A stretch of DNA of 64,000 nucleotides from the NCBI RefSeq assembly GCF_003287285.1, contig NZ_QMIG01000004.1:124001-188000 (forward strand), given 5' to 3'. The notes under the pieces are model-generated. The model worked only from the letters and a program-made list of their open reading frames with translations. It ran no database searches and had not been told where the DNA came from. This stretch comes from Phytoactinopolyspora halophila. Its GTDB lineage: Bacteria; Actinomycetota; Actinomycetes; Jiangellales; Jiangellaceae. The position numbers were made by a program, and so were the translations under genes. Shown one piece after another: positions 35,727 through 45,446 of this stretch (its first letter is position 1; each line of letters opens with the position of its first letter).

Positions 35727-36188
35727 GTGTTCAACGTCGTCTTCTACCAGCCCAGGATCCCACCCAACACGGGCAACGCGATCCGCCTCGCCGCGGCTAC
35801 GGGTGCCCACCTGCACCTGATCGAACCGCTCGGTTTCGACCTGGAGGACGCCAAGCTGCGCCGCGCCGGCCTCGACTACCACGACCTGGCGAACGTCACC
35901 GTCCACCCGGAGATCGCCGCCGCGTGGACGATGCTGTTGCCCGCCAACGTCTACGCGTTCACCACGGATGCCACGCTGGGTTTCGCCGACGTCTCGTACC
36001 ATCCGGGCGACGTCATGCTCTTCGGCCCCGAGCCCGACGGGTTGCCCGCCGACGTCCAGGACGATCCCGCGGTCACGGCCCACGTACGCATCCCCATGAT
36101 CCCGGGCCGCCGGTCTCTCAACCTGTCCAATTCCGCAGCCGTGGCCGTCTACGAGGCATGGCGCCAGCACGGATTCGGCGGCGCCTGA
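35727..36188 (+). CDS. trmL: tRNA (cytidine/uridine-34-2'-O)-methyltransferase, TrmL-like
   Basis: SPOUT-class methyltransferase of 153 residues acting on the wobble base. Seen: N-terminal YQPRIPPNTGNAIRLAAATG, then the knotted C-terminal motifs LFGPEPDGLP, IPMIPGRRSLNLSNSAAVAVYE. GTG at 35727; length equals the family norm. The next gene begins 2 nt after its stop. Confidence 0.9.
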   Translation: MFNVVFYQPRIPPNTGNAIRLAAATGAHLHLIEPLGFDLEDAKLRRAGLDYHDLANVTVHPEIAAAWTMLLPANVYAFTTDATLGFADVSYHPGDVMLFGPEPDGLPADVQDDPAVTAHVRIPMIPGRRSLNLSNSAAVAVYEAWRQHGFGGA

Positions 36189-36189
36189 C

Positions 36190-36585
36190 ATGATGAGCCC
36201 CATGTACCTGCGACTCCCGCGACGGATGGCGCGATTCAACCGGATCGTCACGAACCGCGTCATGGGCTTGTGGGCGCCCTATCTCCCGCCCTGGGCGGTG
36301 ATCGTGCACCGGGGCCGGCGCAGCGGCCGCGAATACCGAACCGTGGTGTGGGCGTGGATACGCCGCCCCACCGTGGTGGTCGCGCTCACGTACGGTCCCA
36401 CCGACTGGCAGCGCAACGTGGCTGCCGCCGGGAAGGGCCAGATGATCCGCCGGGGACGGACCTGGACGCTGACGAATCCACGTGTCGTCACCGCCGACGA
36501 GAGCCGGACACTTCCGTGGGGGACCCGGTGGACCGCCCGGGTCTTCGGTTCGGCATTCGTCGCCGAGCTGAACACCGGAGGCTGA
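36190..36585 (+). CDS. Deazaflavin (F420)-dependent nitroreductase family protein
   Basis: A 131-residue protein of the Ddn/split-barrel family, which uses reduced F420 in mycobacteria and relatives. Seen: VIVHRGRRSGREYRT (the typical GRxSGxxR motif) and YGPTDWQRNVAAAG. The ATG at 36190 immediately follows trmL, suggesting coupling. The LLM oxidoreductase elsewhere in the window is another possible F420 user. Confidence 0.8.
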   Translation: MMSPMYLRLPRRMARFNRIVTNRVMGLWAPYLPPWAVIVHRGRRSGREYRTVVWAWIRRPTVVVALTYGPTDWQRNVAAAGKGQMIRRGRTWTLTNPRVVTADESRTLPWGTRWTARVFGSAFVAELNTGG

Positions 36586-36590
36586 ACACC

Positions 36591-36644
36591 CAAGGCGGGC
36601 CTGCCCAGGCGGGTCAGTCCAGGCGGGTCAGTCCAGGACGGACT
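36591..36644. repeat. 14-bp tandem repeats over the M16 peptidase stop
   Basis: CCAGGCGGGTCAGT at 36605-36618 and 36619-36632, a decayed copy before and CCAGGACGGACT after. The second unit holds the peptidase stop codon (36628-36630). Confidence 0.7.
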
Positions 36645-37944
36645 CGAACCGGGACGTGTCGTCGAACGGACCAACGACCGCCAGAGCCGGGCGCGATGTC
36701 AGCAGCCACGACGCGAGCTCGCGCACATCGTCCATGGTCACAGCGTCGATTCGCGCCAGGAGCTCGTCGATGCTCGGAAGTTCGTCATACACGAGCTCGG
36801 ACTTGGCCAGTCGGCTCATACGGGCGCTGGTGTCCTCGAGCCCGAGCACCAGGCCACCCCGCATCTGCCCCTTGCCGCGCATCAGCTCGTCGTCGGTGAT
36901 TCCCGACGACGCGACATCGGCCAGGATGCCGCGGGTCACCTCGAGTACTTCGTCGGCCTTGCGCGGGTGACAGCCAGCATAGACACCGAACAAGCCAGCC
37001 GCCGCGTGCTGCGCGGCGAACGAGAACACCGAGTACGCCAGTCCGCGGTTCTCCCGGATCTCCTGGAAGAGACGCGACGACATACCGCCGCCGAGCGCCG
37101 CGTTGAGGACGCCCAGGGTGAAACGCCGGGTGTCGTTGCGCGCCAATCCCGGCATCGCCAGCAACAGGTTCGCCTGTTCGATGGGCCGGGACATCAGGGT
37201 GACACCGCTGTCGACACCGGGAGCGGTACCGCTCGTCCGCGCCCTGGCCGGAAGGTCGTCTCCCGCGAGGAAGCCGTTCGGGGCGAACGCCTCCGACACG
37301 ATCTTGACGACGTCGTCGTGCTCGATGTTCCCGGCGGCGGTGACGACGATGTTCGGGGCGCGATAGTGTTGCTGGTAGTACTCGTACACCGTGTCACGCC
37401 GCATTTGCTGGATACTCTCGGCAGTACCCAGGATGGAGCGGCCCAGCGGGCTGTCGCCCCACATGCGGGCGGTGAGGAGGTCGTGCACCGCGTCCGACGG
37501 GTCGTCGTCGCGCATCGCGATCTCTTCGAGTACCACCTCGCGTTCGGCGTCCACCTCGGCCGCCTCGATCGACGACGACGTCACCATGTCCGCCAGGACG
37601 TCCACGGCCACGGCGAGATCGGCGTCGAGGACGCGGGCGTAGTAGCAGGTGAACTCCTTCGCGGTGAATGCGTTGATGTCACCCCCGACCGCCTCGATCT
37701 CCGAGGAGATGTCGAGCGCGCTGCGCCGCCGGGTCCCTTTGAACAGCAGGTGTTCGAGGTAGTGGGTCGCCCCGGCCTCGCCCGGACGCTCGTCAACCGA
37801 TCCGATGCCGATCCACACGCCGATGGCCACCGAGCGCACGGTAGGCACGGCTTCGGTCAGTACCCGCAGCCCTCCGGGAAGGACGCTGCGCCGCACCGGC
37901 CCAGCGTCCTCGTCCAGCACAGTGCTCGTCTGCACGGCGGTCAC
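36628..37944 (-). CDS. M16 family zinc metallopeptidase
   Basis: Pitrilysin-family peptidase of 438 residues, homologous to mitochondrial processing peptidase beta. Seen: inverted zinc motif [11 protein letters not shown] (HxxEH), the downstream Glu in [16 protein letters not shown], and the C-terminal half from RARTSG onward. GTG at 37944 overlaps the pnp stop (GTGA). Placement after pnp is standard in actinobacteria. Physiological substrate unknown. Confidence 0.92.
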   Translation of the reverse strand: MTAVQTSTVLDEDAGPVRRSVLPGGLRVLTEAVPTVRSVAIGVWIGIGSVDERPGEAGATHYLEHLLFKGTRRRSALDISSEIEAVGGDINAFTAKEFTCYYARVLDADLAVAVDVLADMVTSSSIEAAEVDAEREVVLEEIAMRDDDPSDAVHDLLTARMWGDSPLGRSILGTAESIQQMRRDTVYEYYQQHYRAPNIVVTAAGNIEHDDVVKIVSEAFAPNGFLAGDDLPARARTSGTAPGVDSGVTLMSRPIEQANLLLAMPGLARNDTRRFTLGVLNAALGGGMSSRLFQEIRENRGLAYSVFSFAAQHAAAGLFGVYAGCHPRKADEVLEVTRGILADVASSGITDDELMRGKGQMRGGLVLGLEDTSARMSRLAKSELVYDELPSIDELLARIDAVTMDDVRELASWLLTSRPALAVVGPFDDTSRFESVLD

Positions 37945-40181
37945 TCCGAACCGGCCGTGACCGCATCCTGGTTGGCACTCTGCGCCTCGTCGACCACGGG
38001 AGTCAGCGACAGCTTGCCACGATCGTCGATCTCGGTGATCTCGACGTCGAGCTTCTGCCCGACCTCCACCACGTCGTCGACGCTCTCGACGCGCTTGCCG
38101 CCGGCGAGCGACCGCAACTTCGAGATGTGCACCAGGCCGTCCTTGCCCGGAAGCAAGGAGACGAACGCGCCGAAGCTCGTGGTCTTGACGATGGTGCCGA
38201 GGTAGCGCTCGCCGACCTCGGGCATGGTCGGATTGGCGATCTCGTTGATCGCCTTGCGGGCGGCCTCCGCGGACGGGCCGTCGACGGCTCCGATGAAGAT
38301 GGTGCCGTCGTCCTCGATCGCGATCTCGGCTCCCGTGTCCTCCTGGATCTGGTTGATGATCTTCCCTTTCGGGCCGATCACCGAACCGATCTGGTCAACG
38401 GGGACGTTGACGGTGATGATGCGCGGGGCGTGCGGGCTCATCTCGTCCGGCTCGGAGATGGCCTCGGCCATCACGTCGAGGATGGTCAGCCGGGCATCAC
38501 GAGCCTGCTCCAGAGCCGAGCTCAACACCGACGCGGGGATGCCGTCGAGCTTGGTGTCCAGCTGCAAGGCCGTGATGAACTCGCGGGTGCCGGCGACTTT
38601 GAAATCCATGTCGCCGAACGCGTCCTCGGCACCGAGAATGTCGGTGAGCGTGACGTAGCGCTGTTCCTTCGTCCCTGCCTCGTTCGCGATCTCGCCGGAG
38701 ATGAGCCCCATGGCGATACCGGCCACGGGGGCGCGCAGCGGAACACCGGCATTCATGAGCGACATCGTCGACGCGCACACCGATCCCATCGAGGTCGACC
38801 CGTTCGAGCCGATGGCCTCCGACACCTGCCGGATGGCATAGGGGAACTCCTCACGCGTGGGCAACACCGGCAGGATCGCTCGCTCCGCCAGCGCACCATG
38901 CCCGATCTCCCGCCGCTTGGGGGTACCGACACGGCCCGTCTCCCCGGTGGAGAACGGCGGCATGCTGTAGTGATGCAGATACCGCTTGGATGTCTCCGGT
39001 GCGAGCGTGTCCAGCTTCTGCTCCATGCTGAGCATGTTCAGCGTGCTCACGCCCAGGATCTGGGTCTCGCCCCGCTCGAACAGCGCCGAGCCGTGAGCCC
39101 GCGGGATGGTGCCGACCTCGGCAGACAGCGTACGGATGTCGGCCGGCCCGCGGCCGTCGATGCGTACCTCGTCCCGCAGGATCCGCTCCCGGATCGCCGA
39201 TTTCGTCAACGCGCGGAACGCGGTGGCGATCTCCTTCTCGCGTTCCGGGAAGCGCTCGGCCAGCTCGGCGAGGACATCGTCGCGAATCTGGTCGAGCTGC
39301 TCCTCGCGCTCCGTCTTCGACTCGATGGTCAGCGCACTGGCCAGCCGGTCACGCGCGCTGGCTTCGACCGCAGCGTAGACGTCGTCGGCGTAGTCGAGGA
39401 AGATCGGGAAGTCGACGGTCTCGCGTGCCGCCTTCGACGCGAGTTCGTTCTGGGCGTCAACGAGCTTGCTGATGAACGGCTTGGCTGCATCGAGCCCGGC
39501 CGCGACCACCGCTTCCGTCGGCGCCGTACGCTCGTTCTTCACGTGCCGCCAGGTGTCGACGGTCGCCTCGGCTTCGACCATCATGATCGCGACGTCGCCA
39601 TCCGGTAGCACCCGGCCGGCGACGACCATGTCGAACACCGCATCGGACATCTGGGAGTGCAGCGGGAACGCCACCCACTGGTCCTCGATCAGCGCCATCC
39701 GGACGGCGCCAACGGGCCCGGAAAATGGCAGACCGCTCAGCTGGGTGGAAGCCGATGCCGCGTTGATGGCGACGACGTCGTACATGTGCTCCGGATGCAG
39801 GGACATCACCGTGAGCACGACCTGCACCTCGTTGCGCAACCCGTGCGCGAACGACGGGCGCAGCGGGCGGTCGGTGAGCCGGCAGGTGAGGATCGCGTCC
39901 TCGCTCGGGCGGCCCTCCCGCCGGAAGAACGAGCCGGGAATCCGGCCCGCGGCGTACATGCGCTCTTCGACGTCCACTGTCAGGGGGAAGAAGTCGAGGT
40001 GCTCTTTGGGCTGTTTCGATGCCGTCGTCGCCGAGAGCAGCATCGTCTCGTCGTCGAGATAAGCCGTGGCCGAGCCAGCGGCCAACCGGGCCAGATGGCC
40101 GGTTTCGAAGCGAATCCTGCGGGTGCCGAACTGGCCGTTGTCGATGACAGCCTCGGCGGAATGGACTTGCGGACCCGTCAT
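37941..40181 (-). CDS. pnp: Polyribonucleotide nucleotidyltransferase (PNPase)
   Basis: Phosphorolytic 3'-5' exoribonuclease and polymerase of mRNA decay, 746 residues. Seen: two RNase PH domains (first with [14 protein letters not shown], second with [14 protein letters not shown] and [14 protein letters not shown]), KH domain [20 protein letters not shown], and C-terminal S1 domain [28 protein letters not shown] precedes the ATG. It follows rpsO across two hairpins. Confidence 0.97.
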   Translation of the reverse strand: MTGPQVHSAEAVIDNGQFGTRRIRFETGHLARLAAGSATAYLDDETMLLSATTASKQPKEHLDFFPLTVDVEERMYAAGRIPGSFFRREGRPSEDAILTCRLTDRPLRPSFAHGLRNEVQVVLTVMSLHPEHMYDVVAINAASASTQLSGLPFSGPVGAVRMALIEDQWVAFPLHSQMSDAVFDMVVAGRVLPDGDVAIMMVEAEATVDTWRHVKNERTAPTEAVVAAGLDAAKPFISKLVDAQNELASKAARETVDFPIFLDYADDVYAAVEASARDRLASALTIESKTEREEQLDQIRDDVLAELAERFPEREKEIATAFRALTKSAIRERILRDEVRIDGRGPADIRTLSAEVGTIPRAHGSALFERGETQILGVSTLNMLSMEQKLDTLAPETSKRYLHHYSMPPFSTGETGRVGTPKRREIGHGALAERAILPVLPTREEFPYAIRQVSEAIGSNGSTSMGSVCASTMSLMNAGVPLRAPVAGIAMGLISGEIANEAGTKEQRYVTLTDILGAEDAFGDMDFKVAGTREFITALQLDTKLDGIPASVLSSALEQARDARLTILDVMAEAISEPDEMSPHAPRIITVNVPVDQIGSVIGPKGKIINQIQEDTGAEIAIEDDGTIFIGAVDGPSAEAARKAINEIANPTMPEVGERYLGTIVKTTSFGAFVSLLPGKDGLVHISKLRSLAGGKRVESVDDVVEVGQKLDVEITEIDDRGKLSLTPVVDEAQSANQDAVTAGSE

Positions 40182-40247
40182 GGGTCACCCTCCTCGTCGT
40201 TCAAGGGTCACCTGGCTGTCTACCGGGTCCGTTTCCGCATGTGACCG

Positions 40248-40307
40248 CCGGTCTTCGATAGAAGCGCCCGGGGTGGAACACCCCGGATGCCACAACCGAG
40301 GACCGGC
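40248..40307. terminator. Nested hairpin in the rpsO-pnp leader
   Basis: Outer arms GCCGGTCTTCG (40248-40258) and CGAGGACCGGC (40297-40307) pair over 11 bp with one G-T; an inner hairpin CCGGGGTG-GAA-CACCCCGG spans 40268-40286. In other bacteria a stem here is an RNase III site controlling PNPase. Confidence 0.6.
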
Positions 40308-40392
40308 CTCTGTGTCTCGTGGACATTCCCGTGACAAACCGGTGACCCCGTGGGTCTATGGCTATTCAGTTGTCGCCCGAAATAAACAACGA

Positions 40393-40421
40393 GGAGCGGC
40401 TCCCGGGTGGGAATCCGCTCC
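40393..40421. terminator. Stem-loop just after rpsO
   Basis: GGAGCGG (40393-40399) with CCGCTCC (40415-40421), continued inside by TCCC and GGGA around GGGT. It begins 13 nt past the rpsO stop; partial terminator or processing site. Confidence 0.55.
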
Positions 40422-40433
40422 CCGCTCATCGGA

Positions 40434-40703
40434 TCATCGGCGCAGACCGAGCTTTTCGATCAGGGCGCGATAGCGCGAGATATCGGTCTTTCTGAGATAG
40501 TTCAGCAGCCGGCGGCGCTGGCCGACCAGCAACAGCAGGCCGCGCCGGCTGTGGTGGTCGTGCTTGTGCACCTTCATGTGCTCGGTCAGGTGAGTGATCC
40601 GGTGCGTCAGCAGCGCAACCTGGACCTCAGGCGAGCCCGTGTCGCCCTCGCTGCGTGCGTGCTCAGCTATGATCTTTTGTTTCGTTGCGCTGTCGATCGA
40701 CAC
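40434..40703 (-). CDS. rpsO: Small ribosomal subunit protein S15
   Basis: Primary 16S rRNA-binding protein of the 30S platform, 89 residues. Seen: [39 protein letters not shown] and the C-terminal [20 protein letters not shown], matching the family throughout. GTG start at 40703 with AAAGGGAG upstream. It precedes pnp. Confidence 0.97.
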   Translation of the reverse strand: MSIDSATKQKIIAEHARSEGDTGSPEVQVALLTHRITHLTEHMKVHKHDHHSRRGLLLLVGQRRRLLNYLRKTDISRYRALIEKLGLRR

Positions 40704-40903
40704 GCGACTCCCTTTCTCACTGCTCGTTGCGCGGCGCCACCGGGCCTGTTCACCGGAGCTCTCCCTTACCCGCGGCCGTTCTGACGGCAGCCCAAGGCTA
40801 CCAGCGAAGGGCTGTCCAGGACGAATCGCGTATCATTCCTGCCCACAAGGCTCTTGGTGAACCGTCCGGGCCGCCCGCCGATGACACCGCCTGGATTCCG
40901 GAG

Positions 40904-41866
40904 TCAGCGCCCATCCGCGCGAAGCGCCTCCCGCGCGGCAGCGACATCGGCGTTCATGGCCGCGACGAGCTCATCGAGCGAGTCGAACCGCTGCTGGCCC
41001 CGGATCCAGGCGACGAAATGCACCACGACCCGATGCCCGTACAGGTCGAGATCGTCACGGTCGAGGACGTACGCTTCCACACGGTGGCTCGCGCCCTCGA
41101 ATGTCGGATTCTCACCGACCGAGATGGCCGCCCGGTACCACTCCTCCGTACTCGGCAGCTCCAGCCACCCCGCGTACACGCCGTCCAGCGGCACCGCGAT
41201 CCCCGCGGGCGTGGGGACATTCGCCGTGGGAAAGCCGAGCTCGCGACCACGCCGATCACCGCGCACCACGACACCGTCGACCGTCCAGAAACGGCCCAGC
41301 ACGCCCACAACACCGGCGACGTCTCCCTGCGCGAGCATGGAGCGCACCGCCGTGGACGACCACCTCGTGCCGGAATCGTCGCCCACGGGAGCCAGCGCCT
41401 CCACCTCGAAGCCAGCCCGCGCGCCGACACTGCGCAGCAGCTCCACGTCACCCTTGGCCCGGTAGCCGAACCGGAAGTCCTCGCCGACCACCACCGCGCG
41501 CGCCTTCAAGACCGTGACCAGGACATCGTCGATGAAATCCGGGGCTAGCTGTTCCGAGCGGTCACGCGTGAAGGGCAACACCAGCACGTGATCGGCGCCC
41601 GCCTCACGCAGCAGCCGTGCCCGCTCCGTCACCGTGGTCAACGGCGACGGCGCCTTGTCCGGGCGGACCACGGCGAGAGGATTCGGGTCGAAGGTCACCG
41701 CCACCACGGGCAACCCGAGCTCCGCGGCGCGGCGCGCCGCCGCCCGTATCACCGTTTGATGACCGCGGTGCACAGCGTCGAAGACCCCGATGGTCACGAC
41801 GCTGCCGGGGAGATCAGCCGGCACCTCGCCAGGCGAAGACCACACGGCCACGGGCAGTTCCCTCAC
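40904..41866 (-). CDS. ribF: Bifunctional riboflavin kinase/FAD synthetase
   Basis: Makes FMN and FAD from riboflavin, 320 residues. Seen: N-terminal nucleotidyltransferase motif GVFDAVHRGHQ, FTFDP-type VTFDPNPLAVV, SSTAVRSMLAQGD, and the C-terminal flavokinase region GRELGFPTANV and GVYAGWL. GTG start at 41866. In this window a permease/MarR pair separates it from truB. Confidence 0.95.
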   Translation of the reverse strand: MRELPVAVWSSPGEVPADLPGSVVTIGVFDAVHRGHQTVIRAAARRAAELGLPVVAVTFDPNPLAVVRPDKAPSPLTTVTERARLLREAGADHVLVLPFTRDRSEQLAPDFIDDVLVTVLKARAVVVGEDFRFGYRAKGDVELLRSVGARAGFEVEALAPVGDDSGTRWSSTAVRSMLAQGDVAGVVGVLGRFWTVDGVVVRGDRRGRELGFPTANVPTPAGIAVPLDGVYAGWLELPSTEEWYRAAISVGENPTFEGASHRVEAYVLDRDDLDLYGHRVVVHFVAWIRGQQRFDSLDELVAAMNADVAAAREALRADGR

Positions 41867-41920
41867 TTTCGGCTCGGCTCACGCATCGCTGATGGTCACG
41901 CGATCGATGGTACGTCTCGC

Positions 41921-43273
41921 TCACGGCGTCGGGTCCGGCGCCTCGGCATCCCCGAGCTGCGAGTCGCTGCCACGCTCCCGGCCGGGCAGCACGACGTTCA
42001 GGACGACGGCGAGCAGCCCTGCGGGAACGATTCCGGTCTCCAGGAGCACCCGCACCTCCTCCGGAGCGATGGCCACCAGCTCGGGCACCGCGGCCATACC
42101 CTGGCCCACGCCGACCGACACCGCGATGACCAGCAGGTCCCGGCGGTCGAGCGGGGCCTCGGCCAGCAGCCGAACGCCGGCCGCGGCGACCATCGCGAAC
42201 ATCACGATCGCCGCGCCGCCAAGCACCGCCGACGGCATCGCCGCAATGACGGCCGCGAGCTTGGGGAAGAGCCCGGCGAGGATCAACAGCCCGGCCCCGA
42301 TCGATACGACGTGCCGGCTCATGACGCCGGTGAACGCCACCAGGCCGACGTTCTGGCTGAACGAGGTGTTCGGCAAGGCACTGAACAACGACGCGAAGGC
42401 GGTACCGACACCGTCGGCCATCACGCCACCGGACAGCTCACGGTCGGTGGCCTCGCGGCCCGCTCCCCCTTTGGTCACCGCGGCGAGATCGCCGATGGTC
42501 TCGACGGATGTGGCGATCGCCATCACGCCCATGCCGATGAGGGCCGACGCCGGAAAGCTCAGACCGAATTCGAGCGGGGTGGGCACGGCGAACCAGTCCG
42601 CATCGGCGATCTCGGTGGTGTCGACCTGGCCGAACGGGATCGCCACGAGATAGCCCACGACCAGGCCGATCAACACCGACGCCGCACTGAACACGCCCCG
42701 GCCGAGCGAGTACGCCAGCAATATGATCACGAGCACGAGCCCGGCGAGGAACAGGTGGGTGGGCGAACCGAAATCATCGGCATCCGCGCCACCTCCGGCC
42801 AGGTTCACGCCGGTGGGTAACAGGCCAATCCCGATCACGAGCACGACGATGCCGCTGACCAGCGGCGGGAAGAGCCTCTTCAGCCAGCGCAGGCTCAACC
42901 CCAGCGCCACCTGGACCGCACCGGCGAAGATGGCTCCGCCGAAAACCGCGGCCAGGCCGTACTCCTGCGCCAGCGGGATGGCGACGACCAGGAAACCGAA
43001 GCTGGTGCCCTGCACGATGGGAAGCCGGGCACCAACGGGGCCGATCCCGACGGTCTGCAGCAGCGTGGTCAACCCGGCCACCAGCAGCGCCACCTGGACG
43101 AGGAAGGCGGTCTCGCCGGTGGTGACGCCCACGGCACCGGCAATGATGATGGGAATCGTGACATTGCTGGCCACCATGACCAGCACGTGCTGCACACCCA
43201 GCGGAATAGCCTTGCGAAGCGGAGGTAGCTCGTCGACGTCGTACAGCGCCTCGGTGGTCCGTTCCCTCGTCAC
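41921..43273 (-). CDS. NCS2 family nucleobase permease (xanthine/urate/uracil type)
   Basis: Nucleobase-ascorbate transporter of 450 residues with about 14 membrane segments. Seen: the signature QNVGLVAFTGVMSR (QNxG...T...R) in the TM10 region, SVETIGDLAAV in the TM8 region and VQGTSFGF in TM3. The ETIGDLAA and QNVG motifs favour xanthine or urate over uracil, by family rule. GTG start at 43273 with AAGGGAG upstream, 41 nt after the MarR gene. Confidence 0.85.
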   Translation of the reverse strand: MTRERTTEALYDVDELPPLRKAIPLGVQHVLVMVASNVTIPIIIAGAVGVTTGETAFLVQVALLVAGLTTLLQTVGIGPVGARLPIVQGTSFGFLVVAIPLAQEYGLAAVFGGAIFAGAVQVALGLSLRWLKRLFPPLVSGIVVLVIGIGLLPTGVNLAGGGADADDFGSPTHLFLAGLVLVIILLAYSLGRGVFSAASVLIGLVVGYLVAIPFGQVDTTEIADADWFAVPTPLEFGLSFPASALIGMGVMAIATSVETIGDLAAVTKGGAGREATDRELSGGVMADGVGTAFASLFSALPNTSFSQNVGLVAFTGVMSRHVVSIGAGLLILAGLFPKLAAVIAAMPSAVLGGAAIVMFAMVAAAGVRLLAEAPLDRRDLLVIAVSVGVGQGMAAVPELVAIAPEEVRVLLETGIVPAGLLAVVLNVVLPGRERGSDSQLGDAEAPDPTP

Positions 43274-43314
43274 CGCACCGCTCCCTTCGACCGTGCACGT
43301 CCGGCACCGTTCGA

Positions 43315-43797
43315 TCAGCGTGGCACGCGGCTCAGCTCCCTGCCTAACACCTCGTTCAGCCGTCCCAGCAGCTCGGCGAAGCGATCGACGTCATCGGCCG
43401 GCCAGGGCTGCAACGCGTCAAACAGCCATTGCGCACGCGCGGCGCGCAGCCGATGTACCCGATCGCGCCCGGCCTCGGTGATCCGGATCAGCCGGGCTCG
43501 CCGGTCTTCCGGTACCGCGACCCGCTCGACAAGTCCGAGACTCTCCAGCTGGGCGACCTGCCGGCTGACCGTCGACTTGTCCAGGCCGAAATGCTCGGCG
43601 AGATCACCCGCGCGGATGTCTCCGGCGTCGAGAAAGGCGCCCAACAACCCGTACGTGGCCGCTTCCAGGCCGTCGTCGACATCGCGCGCAACAACCGCAG
43701 CCATCCGGCGCAGCCGGCGGCCGAGAACGAGGAGCTCGGCCTCGAGTTCCTCGTGGACCTCCTGGCGATCGCGTTGCGTCATCGTCGGGGGCGTCAC
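43315..43797 (-). CDS. MarR family transcriptional regulator
   Basis: A 160-residue winged-helix regulator. Seen: recognition region DLAEHFGLDKSTVSRQVAQL and the wing VAVPEDRRARLIRITEAG. A GTG at 43797 overlaps the truB stop (GTGA); an ATG at 43782 is the alternative. It probably controls the permease downstream; MarR/PecS-type regulators of this kind often sense urate or xanthine, which would fit, but this is inference. Confidence 0.85.
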   Translation of the reverse strand: MTPPTMTQRDRQEVHEELEAELLVLGRRLRRMAAVVARDVDDGLEAATYGLLGAFLDAGDIRAGDLAEHFGLDKSTVSRQVAQLESLGLVERVAVPEDRRARLIRITEAGRDRVHRLRAARAQWLFDALQPWPADDVDRFAELLGRLNEVLGRELSRVPR

Positions 43798-44687
43798 CGT
43801 TTCGGTTCTGGTCCAGTGAACACGGCAAGGTACTTCGCTCGCGGCCCTCGATCCTCCACGAGTGAGAGCAGCCTACCGTCTGGACCGAACACCGCAACGG
43901 GCCCCGGGCCGAGATCGGTCCGCGAAAGCGGCACGCCATTGGCGACCTGCCTGGCCGTCTCGGCCTCGACCTCCATCCGCGGAAACGTCGCGGCCGCCGC
44001 CTCCTCCATCGATACGAGTTCGAGCCCGGCTTCGAGCTGGTCGAGCGTGCGAGCCTGGTCGAGCCGGTACGGACCCACCCGGGTGCGCCGCAGGGCGGTC
44101 AGGTGCCCACCGACGCCCAGCGCGGCACCGACATCTCGCGCCAGCGCGCGGATGTAGGTGCCGGAGGAGCATTCGACGACGACACGGGCGTCGACGTAGT
44201 TCTCGACCCGGTCGATTCCGACGAGGTCGAACCGGTCCACGGTCACCGTACGGGCCTTGAGCTCCACTTCCTCGCCAGAGCGGACCCGCTGGTAGGAGCG
44301 CACGCCGTCCACCTTGACCGCCGAGACCGCGCTCGGGACCTGCCGGATCTCACCGGTGAAGACGGCCAGTTCGGCCCGCACGGCCGCCTCGTCTATCCCG
44401 GAGGCGTCGGCCGTGCCGGTCACCTCGCCTTCCGCGTCGTCGGTGACCGTGCTGGCGCCCAGCCTGATGGTCGCCTCGTACGTCTTCTCGGTGAGCGCGA
44501 GGTGGCCCAGCAGCCGGGTGGCACGGCCAACACCGATGACAAGCACCCCAGTCGCCATCGGGTCGAGCGTGCCGGCATGGCCCACCCTGCGCGTACCGGC
44601 CACCTTGCGAATCCGGCCGACAACCGCGTGCGACGTCATGCCCGCTGGTTTGTCGGCGATCACCAGGCCGTGTTGTCCCGTGGTCAC
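43794..44687 (-). CDS. truB: tRNA pseudouridine(55) synthase
   Basis: Makes pseudouridine-55 in the T-loop of tRNAs, 297 residues. Seen: DKPAGMTSHAVV, the catalytic Asp in VGHAGTLDPMATG, SGTYIRALARDVG and a C-terminal PUA-like tail. GTG at 44687 overlaps the rbfA stop. Part of the nusA-infB translation operon. Confidence 0.95.
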   Translation of the reverse strand: MTTGQHGLVIADKPAGMTSHAVVGRIRKVAGTRRVGHAGTLDPMATGVLVIGVGRATRLLGHLALTEKTYEATIRLGASTVTDDAEGEVTGTADASGIDEAAVRAELAVFTGEIRQVPSAVSAVKVDGVRSYQRVRSGEEVELKARTVTVDRFDLVGIDRVENYVDARVVVECSSGTYIRALARDVGAALGVGGHLTALRRTRVGPYRLDQARTLDQLEAGLELVSMEEAAAATFPRMEVEAETARQVANGVPLSRTDLGPGPVAVFGPDGRLLSLVEDRGPRAKYLAVFTGPEPKR

Positions 44688-45130
44688 GGCGCCGCCCGGT
44701 CGCCTTCTTCCTCGTCGTCAGCGCGATAGGGATCGGGATCACCCGCGTACTGCGCGTCGGCGGCAGCGCGGGCGACCTCCTCATCCGATTCGCGCGCCAC
44801 GCGCAGCAGATCTTCGATGTGCGCGGCGCTCTCCGGTACGGCGTCGGCGACAAACTCGACCGACGGCGTGAACCGGATCCCGGTCTGGCGGCCCACTTCC
44901 GATCGCACCAGTCCCTTGACCCGCTCCAGGGCAGCGGCCGTCGACGCGCGCTCGCTGTCGTCGCCGTAGACGGTGTAGAAGATGGTGGCTTCCCGCAGAT
45001 CACCCGTGACCCGGGCATCCGTGACGGTCACGAAGCCCAGGCGTGGGTCCTTCACGCGACGTTCGAGTGTCTCCGCCGCGATCTCCCGGATCCGATCGGC
45101 CAGCTTGCGTGCGCGCCCGGCATCAGCCAT
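44684..45130 (-). CDS. rbfA: 30S ribosome-binding factor A
   Basis: Assembly factor of the 30S subunit (16S rRNA 5' end), 148 residues. Seen: type II KH core with DPRLGFVTVTDARVTGDLREA and ERVKGLVRSEVGRQTGIRFTP split across two helices, plus an acidic C-terminal tail. The ATG at 45130 has AGGAGG 6-7 nt upstream; it overlaps the DUF503 gene by 8 nt. Confidence 0.94.
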   Translation of the reverse strand: MADAGRARKLADRIREIAAETLERRVKDPRLGFVTVTDARVTGDLREATIFYTVYGDDSERASTAAALERVKGLVRSEVGRQTGIRFTPSVEFVADAVPESAAHIEDLLRVARESDEEVARAAADAQYAGDPDPYRADDEEEGDRAAP

Positions 45131-45446
45131 CTCGTCCTCCTGTGGGCAATGGATCGTCCTCATCCGAACGCACGTGCGGGTGGGCCGAGAGCACCTCGAT
45201 CTCGGGCCGGTCTGCCACCATACGCTCGACCGCTTCGAGCACGTGGCGGCAGTGGCCGGCGTCGGCAGCCACCACCGCCACGCCCAGTTCCGTGCGGCGG
45301 TACAGCTCGAGATGGCCCACCTCGGCGGCGGCCACCTCGAACCGGCGCCGGACCTCCGAGACGATCGGCCGCACGGCGGCCCGCTTCTGCTTCAGTGACC
45401 GGATGTCACCGAGCAGCAGATCCAGGGTCAGCGTCCCGACGAACAT
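45123..45446 (-). CDS. DUF503 family protein
   Basis: A 107-residue protein of unknown function that is nearly always encoded between infB and rbfA (YlxP family). Seen: [20 protein letters not shown] then KRAAVRPIVSEVRRRF. The ATG at 45446 shares one base with the infB stop (TGATG). Confidence 0.88.
   Translation of the reverse strand: MFVGTLTLDLLLGDIRSLKQKRAAVRPIVSEVRRRFEVAAAEVGHLELYRRTELGVAVVAADAGHCRHVLEAVERMVADRPEIEVLSAHPHVRSDEDDPLPTGGRDG

Noticed and set aside
36640-36660. tRNA T-loop-like GACTCGAACC
   Set aside because: Lies inside the M16 peptidase coding region and no cloverleaf can be drawn around it.
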